Origin: Calditrichota bacterium
GTDB lineage: Bacteria; Calditrichota; Calditrichia; RBG-13-44-9
DNA length: 5,250 bases
Reading direction: 5' to 3'
Assembly: GCA_016934605.1 (NCBI GenBank)
Contig: JAFGSO010000272.1
Span: forward strand, 1 to 5,250
The position numbers and the translations under genes were made by a program. The notes under the pieces are model-generated. The model ran no database searches. It saw only the letters and a program-made list of their open reading frames with translations, and was not told the origin of the DNA. Below are positions 1 to 4,893 of the stretch, piece after piece. Each line of letters opens with the position of its first letter. Within the stretch, counting starts at the first letter, position 1.

Positions 1-2
1 AT

Positions 3-80
3 ATTGCTGCGTTCAGGGCTGAATCGCTCAATTCCGGCAAAAAATATCAGAGATCGGTGAAACTGCTTCTTACAAAATAA
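3..80 (+). CDS. C-terminal tail of an unidentified gene (partial)
   Basis: Reading frame 3 is open from the left edge to a TAA at 78-80 and gives about 25 residues, ending in RSVKLLLTK. The stretch is rich in Lys, Arg and Ser with a hydrophobic Leu run, as the end of a soluble protein could be, and it shows no T9SS sorting signature. Frame 1 is also open up to a TGA at 58-60, so openness alone does not settle the frame; frame 3 is preferred because it runs longer and reads as a plausible C-terminus. Too little is visible to name a family. The next gene starts 342 bases downstream, so the two are probably separate transcription units. Confidence 0.35.
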   Translation: MAAFRAESLNSGKKYQRSVKLLLTK

Positions 81-110
81 AGATTGCCGGGGACTTGTGG
101 ATAATAGTCT

Positions 111-138
111 GCATAATTCATATCGCATTATTCATAAT
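111..138. repeat. Degenerate heptad tract, consensus (G/T)CATAAT, four units
   Basis: Four adjacent seven-base units read GCATAAT, TCATATC, GCATTAT and TCATAAT. Seen as a 14-base period, 12-base segments at 111-122 and 125-136 agree at 11 positions. The tract lies about 30 bases after the stop of the partial left-hand gene. Its role is unknown; it resembles short heptameric repeats found elsewhere in this window. Confidence 0.5.
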
Positions 139-296
139 CCCCATGGTAGCGGGGCACAAAGTACTTTACGTTAATAATTTGAAAGAATTTATCCTGTCAG
201 AATGATTTCAGATGAGTTTTATCAACTATTATGCCTAAAAAGTATGGTTTTATATACCTGATTCCTTTTTTTTACTTTTTTCTTAAAAGTGAATTG

Positions 297-361
297 TTCT
301 CTGTGGCCTCGGTGCCTCTGTGGCACATGAATAGTCACAGAGACACGAAGAGCACAGAGAA
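297..361. repeat. GC-rich imperfect inverted repeat of the CTCTGTGG type
   Basis: Two 26-base arms at 297-322 and 336-361 are complementary at 21 of 26 positions around a 13-base spacer (323-335). Both ends of the stem are perfect: 9 pairs outside and 7 pairs inside. The left arm also contains a direct repeat, CTCTGTGGC at 299-307 and again at 316-324, separated by the related CTCGGTGC. The block is much more GC-rich than the AT-rich sequence around it and sits about 60 bases before the GH18 start codon. It reads like a dispersed palindromic element; no T run follows it on the plus strand, so it is not an obvious terminator. Confidence 0.65.
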
Positions 362-410
362 AGATGAATGAATTGCATGTGCCTGTTATATTTTGTGAAT
401 TGATCAGGAT

Positions 411-417
411 AGAGAGG
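411..417 (+). promoter_or_regulatory. Ribosome binding site of the GH18 gene
   Basis: AGAGAGG lies five bases before the ATG at 423. It is a purine-rich, Shine-Dalgarno-like sequence at normal spacing. Together with the hydrophobic signal peptide directly after that ATG, it supports 423 as the true start. Confidence 0.6.
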
Positions 418-422
418 TATTA

Positions 423-2909
423 ATGAAAATTCACTGCGGAATCCCGGTTTCTATTTTAATTTTTATAGTGTTTCTTTTGACAAATTTAATCTCGTTGCGT
501 GCTTCAAACCAGATCGATTATCAAAAAAGTATTCATCAGGTTGAATGGGAAAAATATCATAAGCTAGACAAAATAAACCAGGGCATCCCGGATGTTATTT
601 CAGGACGCCCCATGGATCTGATATCGAAGGAAATACCTCCCACGCGTGAGGTTTTCGGTTATCTGCCGTACTGGACATATTCCAACTACCCTTATTTAAA
701 TTATAATCTGCTCACGACCATTGCCTACTTCGGTGTCGATATTGACGAATACGGAAATATTACCAATTATCACCACTGGCCGGCAGCCGGTCTGATCAAT
801 GAAGCACACTCGCACGGAGTTCGGGTAGTGCTGACGGTCATCCTGTTCGATCCCACCAAGCTGGGTAACCTGCTTAACGATCCGGTAAGGCGAACCCGGC
901 TGGTCAATAATCTACTTACCCAGGTACAGAATGCCAATGCAGATGGTGTCACCATTGATTTTGAGAGAGTACCGTCCTCGGCCAAAGTAAATCTGACCAA
1001 TTTTATGTCTGAATTAACCACTGCCTTTCATAATAATATTCCCGGATCTTTTGTTACAATTTTCAGTCCTGCTGTGGACTGGAGCAATGCCTGGGAATAT
1101 GACAATCTGGCGCAAATTACGGATGGTCTTATTATGCAGGGTTACGATTATCATTGGAGGACTTCGCCCAATGCCGGCCCCACTGCACCGCTGACCGGTG
1201 GATCTATCTGGGGAACTTATAATGTTACCTGGACGATTAATGATTACCTCTCTAAAACTCTGCAGAACAGCGGAAAACTGATACTCAGCGTGCCGTTCTT
1301 CGGATTTGAATGGAATACCGCCGATGGGCAGCTGAATTCACCGGCCCTGGCTCCCGGTACTGCGATCTTCTACAATTCAGCCTATCCCAATGCCCAGATC
1401 CACGGCAGGCTGTGGGATCAGGAATCGCAGACACCCTGGTATCGATACACCAGTGGCAGCCTGTGGTACCAGGGATGGTACGATGACAGCCTCAGTCTGG
1501 GTTTGAAATTCAGTCTGGTGAATCAGCTCAACTTGAAAGGAGTGGCCATCTGGGCACTGAGTTACGACGGACAGAGAACTGAACTCCAGGAGGCGATTAC
1601 CGATGCATTCGGATCTAACGCTGCACCATTTAAGCCTGAGCGGTTCAGAATTGTGAATCTGGGAGGAGGTGCAGTTAAAATAGCCGTATCACCGTCCGGG
1701 GGAGCAACTGCATATCGTCTGTACCGAAGCTCTGACGGTGACGTTTTCGATGAGGGGACCGATTTTTCAAATCCGGATATTGTCCTCAGTAATCTTTCGC
1801 AGGACAGTATAATTTACATCAAAATGGCGGCCGCAAACGGAAACGGAGAAAGTGCTCCCACGGAAGTTTTGGCAGTGAAACCGTTAAACTCCTTAGCGGA
1901 CATTTTAATTGTCAATGGTTTCGACCGTATTTCCGGAACGATAAATACTTTTGACTTTATCCGGCGTTTTGCACCGTCTTTAGTACGATTTTACCGCTCT
2001 TTCGATTCCTGTTCCAATGAAGCTGTGTCGGAAGGAGATGTATTACTGCAGGATTATAATGTGGTCATTTGGATATCGGGAGAAGAAGGAACCAGTGATG
2101 AAAGTTTCAGTATGGTGGAGCAGGTGCTGCTGGCATCATACCTGGAAGCCGGAGGCAAATTATTTTTGTCCGGATCGGAGATCGGATATGATCTGGCAGG
2201 TCAGGGTAGCAGTGCGGATCAGCTTTTCTATCGCACCTATCTGAAAGCCGACTATGTGATGGACCGGGTACCAACATATAACATGGACGGGATTTCACAG
2301 ACTGTATTCAATAGTCTGACTGCTATCAGTTTCGACAACGGGACATATGGGACCTATAATGTTGATTATCCTGACGGAATCAGACCGGTTGACGGCTCAG
2401 TTGCCTGTCTTAATTATTCCGGCTTTGCTCCTGAAACTTATGGATATGCCGGTATTCAGTATGAAGGGAATTTCGGAAACGGGACCACTCCCGGAAAACT
2501 TGTTTACCTGGGAATTCCTTTTGAAACTATATATCCGGAGAACATGCGGGATAGTATCATGACCCGAATTTTTCAGTTTTTTGATATTTCATCGGATATC
2601 AGCATTGTGGATCCGGTCCTGCCGCAAAAAGTTGAGCTCAGTCAGAATTATCCGAATCCCTTTAACCCGACCACTACGATCAAATTTACCATTTCCGGAG
2701 GGCAAACTGTTCATGTTAAGCTCACGGTTTATGATCTTCTTGGGCATGAAATAGCGATTCTTTTGGATGAAATGAAGGGAAGCGGGATATACGAAGTTAA
2801 GTGGGATGGGAAAAATTCTCGTGGCAAAGCAGTTCCCAGTGGTATATATATCTATCGGCTTCAGGCAGGCAGGGAGACCATTTCGCAAAAGATGACGCTG
2901 ATTCGATGA
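423..2909 (+). CDS. Secreted multidomain GH18 glycoside hydrolase with T9SS sorting domain
   Basis: Probable extracellular or cell-surface hydrolase of beta-1,4-linked N-acetylglucosamine polymers (chitin-type or peptidoglycan). Residues 1-28 form a signal peptide (hydrophobic core ILIFIVFLLTNLI). A linker leads to a GH18 barrel at about 75-397. The catalytic strand reads DGVTIDFE (174-181), giving the general acid Glu181 and Asp179; the middle Asp of the classical DGxDxDxE motif is Thr177, as in SleL/YaaH-like GH18 proteins that have a non-Asp residue there. MQGYDYHW (238-245) supplies the conserved Tyr-Asp, and GVAIWALSYDG (373-383) is the barrel-closing Trp strand. A fibronectin III domain follows (about 402-487), then a glutamine-amidotransferase-like module (about 491-722), then a FlgD-like Ig/T9SS type A sorting domain (about 731-828) with NYPNPFNPTTTI at 742-753 and a basic end, KMTLIR. 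T9SS substrates cross the outer membrane and the sorting domain is usually removed. The substrate cannot be told from sequence; family and export are clear. Confidence 0.9.
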   Translation: MKIHCGIPVSILIFIVFLLTNLISLRASNQIDYQKSIHQVEWEKYHKLDKINQGIPDVISGRPMDLISKEIPPTREVFGYLPYWTYSNYPYLNYNLLTTIAYFGVDIDEYGNITNYHHWPAAGLINEAHSHGVRVVLTVILFDPTKLGNLLNDPVRRTRLVNNLLTQVQNANADGVTIDFERVPSSAKVNLTNFMSELTTAFHNNIPGSFVTIFSPAVDWSNAWEYDNLAQITDGLIMQGYDYHWRTSPNAGPTAPLTGGSIWGTYNVTWTINDYLSKTLQNSGKLILSVPFFGFEWNTADGQLNSPALAPGTAIFYNSAYPNAQIHGRLWDQESQTPWYRYTSGSLWYQGWYDDSLSLGLKFSLVNQLNLKGVAIWALSYDGQRTELQEAITDAFGSNAAPFKPERFRIVNLGGGAVKIAVSPSGGATAYRLYRSSDGDVFDEGTDFSNPDIVLSNLSQDSIIYIKMAAANGNGESAPTEVLAVKPLNSLADILIVNGFDRISGTINTFDFIRRFAPSLVRFYRSFDSCSNEAVSEGDVLLQDYNVVIWISGEEGTSDESFSMVEQVLLASYLEAGGKLFLSGSEIGYDLAGQGSSADQLFYRTYLKADYVMDRVPTYNMDGISQTVFNSLTAISFDNGTYGTYNVDYPDGIRPVDGSVACLNYSGFAPETYGYAGIQYEGNFGNGTTPGKLVYLGIPFETIYPENMRDSIMTRIFQFFDISSDISIVDPVLPQKVELSQNYPNPFNPTTTIKFTISGGQTVHVKLTVYDLLGHEIAILLDEMKGSGIYEVKWDGKNSRGKAVPSGIYIYRLQAGRETISQKMTLIR

Positions 2910-3055
2910 GGTACAATCGGAAAAAGCAAATCTTTTGAATATGGGGAATACCGATTATTACCATGATTTCCTTCTAAAAGAGTAGGGGTAGAGAGAAGAT
3001 ACTTAACTTTGTTCGTGGTCTATTTTGTAAGGAAGATGTTATTATTTTTTTTATT

Positions 3056-3110
3056 CAACCACCCCCTTTTTCCCCCTCCTCACAAAGGAGGGAGATGGAA
3101 GGGGAGGTTG
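3056..3110. repeat. Large imperfect palindrome of CCCCCT/AGGAGGG type
   Basis: The arms at 3056-3080 and 3086-3110 are complementary at 19 of 25 positions around a five-base loop (CACAA). The seven loop-proximal pairs and the five outermost pairs are perfect. The C-rich left arm and G-rich right arm stand out from the AT-rich surroundings. The same layout (ACCCCCT, a short gap, CCCCCT, then ACAAA and a G-rich arm) recurs in shorter form at 4764-4790, which suggests a dispersed REP-like family. The T run lies before the element, not after it, so a plus-strand intrinsic terminator is unlikely, although the hairpin could still protect or attenuate the upstream mRNA. Confidence 0.7.
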
Positions 3111-3226
3111 GTAATCTTAATAAATTCAATAACATAACTTGGCATGGCAGAACGATCAGATAATTTGATCATATATACTTATTTTGCGCTATGTTGATCA
3201 AAAAAACATGATACGAAAATCAAATG

Positions 3227-3238
3227 TTGTTATAACAA
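3227..3238. promoter_or_regulatory. Perfect 12-base palindrome, possible operator
   Basis: TTGTTATAACAA is a perfect dyad ending 37 bases before the serine hydrolase ATG, where an operator or promoter element could sit. Two TTGATCA words at 3165 and 3194 lie just upstream. In AT-rich DNA a dyad of this size may occur by chance, and no regulator gene is visible, so the role is speculative. Confidence 0.25.
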
Positions 3239-3275
3239 TGAATACTAAAAATCAAATAATTTCCGGGAAAAAAGT

Positions 3276-4526
3276 ATGAAAAATTGGCTCACTTCTATTT
3301 TTTTCATTTTATTTTGTGCAGTTATTTCACTAAATCTTCAGTCACAGGAACAGGAAAACATGCTGATAAAATTATTGGAGGAACACAGCGAAGAACTCGG
3401 AATTGTATTGCAGAATCCGGAAAAATTCCGGTTGCAGATACTTTATACCATGATCAACAGGGATCAAGATAATCGACCTGATTTTATTTCAAATGAATAT
3501 CGGCTGGATACCACTCATTATTTTTATCCGGCCAGCAGCATTAAACTCCCTGTTGCGGTGCTGGCGCTGGAAAAACTGAACGAGATTAATATCCCAGGCC
3601 TGGATAAAGAGACTGCGCTTCGGATCGATAGTACGTACAGCGGACAGACCGCAGTATTTTATGATAATACATCACTTATGGGATTTCCCACGATAGGTAA
3701 TTATGTTAAAAAGATATTTCTGGTAAGCGATAACGATGCCTTTAACCGTCTCTATGAATTTCTGGGACAGAGAGAAATCAATGAATCATTATGGGGAAAA
3801 GGGTACAAAAGTGCCCGCATCAACAGGCGTCTGGAAATTGGTCTTTCTCCGGAAGAAAACCGGGCGACCAATGCTATGACATTTTTTCGGGATGATAGTA
3901 TTATTTACAAGAAACCCGCACAGATGAATCGGGATACTCCCACTGTGCAAATGAAAGACCTAAAGCAGGGTAAAGGATATTTTAAAAGCGGTGAGCTGAT
4001 AAAAAAACCGATAGATTTCAGTTATTCCAATTATATTTCGGTAAGAGATCTGCAGGCAATTTTAAAATCGGTCATTTTTCCGGATGCGGTTCCGGAGAAG
4101 CAGCGGTTTCATCTGACAGATGAAGATTATAAATTTCTCTACCGTTATATGTCCATGTTACCGCGGGAGAGTGATATCGAGGCCTATCAGGATACCACAA
4201 CATATCCTGATGGTTATTTGAAATTTTTCATGTTTGGTGACAACCGGGAACAAATTCCATCCCATATCAGGATATTCAATAAAAGCGGACAGGCATACGG
4301 TTATCTGATTGATAATGCCTACATTGTAGATTTCGATGAAAAGATTGAATTTCTATTAACAGCGGTGTTGCAGGCGAATGAAAATCAGATTTATAATGAT
4401 GATAAGTATGAATATGAGGAGATTGGACTTCCTTTCCTGGCAAAACTGGGATGGATCATCTATCAATATGAATTGAAGCGGAATCGCCCCCATCCGCCGG
4501 ATTTAAGTCGTTTTCGGGTTCACTGA
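3276..4526 (+). CDS. Exported serine hydrolase, class A beta-lactamase fold
   Basis: An acyl-serine hydrolase of the class A beta-lactamase superfamily. Residues 1 to about 23 are a signal peptide (core IFFILFCAVISL), placing it in the periplasm. The active-site motifs are in order: SSIK at 87-90 (nucleophile Ser87, base Lys90), SDN at 151-153, and KSG at 336-338. The first two are 64 residues apart, close to the roughly 60 in class A enzymes. SDN to KSG spans 185 residues against roughly 100, so about 80 extra residues are inserted, and the protein is 416 long against about 290. No clear ExxxN omega-loop motif with the deacylating Glu166 is seen; the local sequence is SPEENRATN at 191-199. 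An antibiotic-resistance role is therefore doubtful, and peptidoglycan peptide or other amide/ester hydrolysis is equally possible. The ATG at 3276 is chosen for the signal peptide; the ribosome binding site is weak (GGGAAAAAAG at 3265-3274). It ends in tandem in-frame stops, TGA TAG. Cys14 is not in a lipobox. Confidence 0.85.
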   Translation: MKNWLTSIFFILFCAVISLNLQSQEQENMLIKLLEEHSEELGIVLQNPEKFRLQILYTMINRDQDNRPDFISNEYRLDTTHYFYPASSIKLPVAVLALEKLNEINIPGLDKETALRIDSTYSGQTAVFYDNTSLMGFPTIGNYVKKIFLVSDNDAFNRLYEFLGQREINESLWGKGYKSARINRRLEIGLSPEENRATNAMTFFRDDSIIYKKPAQMNRDTPTVQMKDLKQGKGYFKSGELIKKPIDFSYSNYISVRDLQAILKSVIFPDAVPEKQRFHLTDEDYKFLYRYMSMLPRESDIEAYQDTTTYPDGYLKFFMFGDNREQIPSHIRIFNKSGQAYGYLIDNAYIVDFDEKIEFLLTAVLQANENQIYNDDKYEYEEIGLPFLAKLGWIIYQYELKRNRPHPPDLSRFRVH

Positions 4527-4530
4527 TAGG

Positions 4531-4591
4531 GGCTCAGGGGAACAGAGGCTCAGGCACAGAGGCTCAGCGGCTCAGAGGCACAAAGGCTCAG
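4531..4591. repeat. Five GGCTCAG words in a degenerate tandem array
   Basis: GGCTCAG occurs at 4531, 4547, 4561, 4569 and 4585, giving steps of 16, 14, 8 and 16 bases, so the array is built on a step of about 8 (7-8) bases. Related words (GGCACAGA, GGCACAAA) fill the intervals. The array starts four bases after the serine hydrolase stop codon and would be transcribed as its 3' tail. Function unknown. Confidence 0.7.
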
Positions 4592-4595
4592 GGGG

Positions 4596-4616
4596 AAATA
4601 GTACAAAATACAAAGT
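4596..4616. repeat. Short heptad tract, ACAAAGT type
   Basis: Three adjacent heptads read AAATAGT, ACAAAAT and ACAAAGT. The last two differ at one position. The tract follows the GGCTCAG array after a run of G. It is short and could be chance on its own, but it keeps the same seven-base period as its neighbours. Confidence 0.35.
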
Positions 4617-4639
4617 AAATTCCCGGGATTGGCCACTAT

Positions 4640-4674
4640 TTTCTGATTACTGCTTTCTGCTTTCTCTATTCTGG
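4640..4674. repeat. Heptad tract, TTTCTGC type, five units
   Basis: Five adjacent heptads read TTTCTGA, TTACTGC, TTTCTGC, TTTCTCT and ATTCTGG, matching the consensus TTTCTGC at 6, 6, 7, 5 and 5 positions. It is a degenerate short tandem repeat with no coding potential. Confidence 0.55.
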
Positions 4675-4706
4675 ATACTTATTACTTTTGCTTTCGAGTT
4701 TAGGCT

Positions 4707-4734
4707 GGTGACTGACAACTGCAGACTGGAAACT
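4707..4734. repeat. Heptad tract ending in ACT, four units
   Basis: Four adjacent heptads read GGTGACT, GACAACT, GCAGACT and GGAAACT. All share G at position 1 and ACT at positions 5-7. It is unrelated in sequence to the neighbouring tracts but has the same period. Confidence 0.5.
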
Positions 4735-4757
4735 TGCTGGTTTCCGGCTTTTCTCTC

Positions 4758-4790
4758 AAAAAACCCCCTGGCCCCCTTTACAAAAGGGGG
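4758..4790 (-). terminator. Possible intrinsic terminator of the minus-strand T9SS gene
   Basis: Read on the minus strand, CCCCCT-type bases at 4790-4785 can pair with AGGGGG at 4769-4764, and TTTTTT (4763-4758) follows immediately, which fits a GC stem plus U tract. The competing perfect 8-base hairpin at 4772-4790 would instead sit eight bases from the T tract, which is less typical. The call is tentative because the element also belongs to a repeat family. Confidence 0.3.
4764..4790. repeat. C-rich/G-rich hairpin, short copy of the 3056-3110 family
   Basis: A perfect 8-base stem (CCCCCTTT at 4772-4779, AAAGGGGG at 4783-4790) closes a three-base loop (ACA). A second CCCCCT at 4764-4769 precedes it. 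Order and spacing match the larger palindrome at 3056-3110. On the minus strand the element lies about 100 bases after the stop of the T9SS gene, and an alternative pairing of the second C-rich block is followed directly by six T (A run at 4758-4763 on the plus strand), so it could act as that gene's terminator. Confidence 0.65.
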
Positions 4791-4849
4791 AACCTAGCAC
4801 GATATCTTTTGCCTTAAACCATTAGTCTTCCTTTTTACTCTTTTCCCCC

Positions 4850-4893
4850 TATACCTTTATACCCCTATTCCATATACCTTATACCATATACCC
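4850..4893. repeat. TATACC short tandem repeat, six units
   Basis: Six adjacent units of 8, 8, 7, 7, 7 and 7 bases start at 4850, 4858, 4866, 4873, 4880 and 4887. Five begin with TATACC and one with TATTCC; the tail of each unit varies (TT, CC, A, T, A, C). The last unit ends exactly at the base before the stop codon of the minus-strand gene. This is the most regular of the repeats in this strip. Confidence 0.75.

Larger units (their letters stand above)
81..422. other. Gene-free upstream region of the GH18 gene
   Basis: These 342 bases carry no convincing reading frame on either strand. They hold a four-unit heptad tract at 111-138, a 10-base perfect palindrome (AAAGTACTTT) at 158-167, an AT-rich stretch with a long T run around 260-285, a GC-rich imperfect inverted repeat at 297-361, and then the leader and ribosome binding site of the GH18 gene. 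No clear promoter could be assigned: a TATATTTTG string at 387-395 resembles the Bacteroidota -7 element TAnnTTTG with one extra base, but no properly spaced -33 element is visible. Confidence 0.6.
2910..3275. other. Gene-free region between the GH18 and serine hydrolase genes
   Basis: No reading frame worth calling is present in these 366 bases. The region holds the C-rich/G-rich palindrome at 3056-3110, a cluster of GATCA words at 3154, 3167 and 3196 (the last two within TTGATCA), and a perfect 12-base palindrome at 3227-3238, 37 bases before the next start codon. No GC-rich hairpin followed by T residues is seen just after the GH18 stop, so its transcription terminator is not identified. 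The size of the gap and its repeat content argue against a simple two-gene operon. Confidence 0.6.
4527..4893. other. Repeat-filled gap between convergent genes
   Basis: These 367 bases lie between the stop of the serine hydrolase and the stop of the minus-strand gene. No reading frame here is credible. The strip is a mosaic of short degenerate repeats: GGCTCAG words (4531-4591), ACAAAGT heptads (4596-4616), TTTCTGC heptads (4640-4674), GGAGACT heptads (4707-4734), a C/G hairpin (4764-4790) and TATACC units (4850-4893). About two thirds of the strip is repetitive. Confidence 0.7.

Noticed and set aside
387..395. Bacteroidota-type -7 promoter element before the GH18 gene
   Set aside because: TATATTTTG has one base too many for TAnnTTTG, and the only TTG upstream (373-375) is too close to be its -33 partner.
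770..1021. Minus-strand open frame inside the GH18 gene
   Set aside because: It lies fully within the GH18 barrel, whose frame carries the catalytic motif, and its translation looks like no protein family.
2017..2298. Plus and minus open frames within the amidotransferase-like module
   Set aside because: They overlap a well-supported coding frame and have Trp/Cys/Arg-rich translations typical of out-of-frame reading.
2589..2888. Minus-strand 99-residue open frame
   Set aside because: It is antisense to the T9SS sorting domain, whose conserved motifs fix the true frame.
3056..3110. Intrinsic terminator of the GH18 gene
   Set aside because: The T run lies before the hairpin on the plus strand and the bases after it are mixed; it is also nearly 150 bases past the stop codon.
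3309..3317. Lipoprotein signal around Cys14 of the serine hydrolase
   Set aside because: The residues before Cys14 (ILF) do not fit a lipobox, which needs a small residue at -1, and the Cys is inside the hydrophobic core.
4531..4893. CRISPR array
   Set aside because: The repeats are 6-8 bases, degenerate and tandem, with no 25-40 base repeats, no unique spacers and no cas genes.
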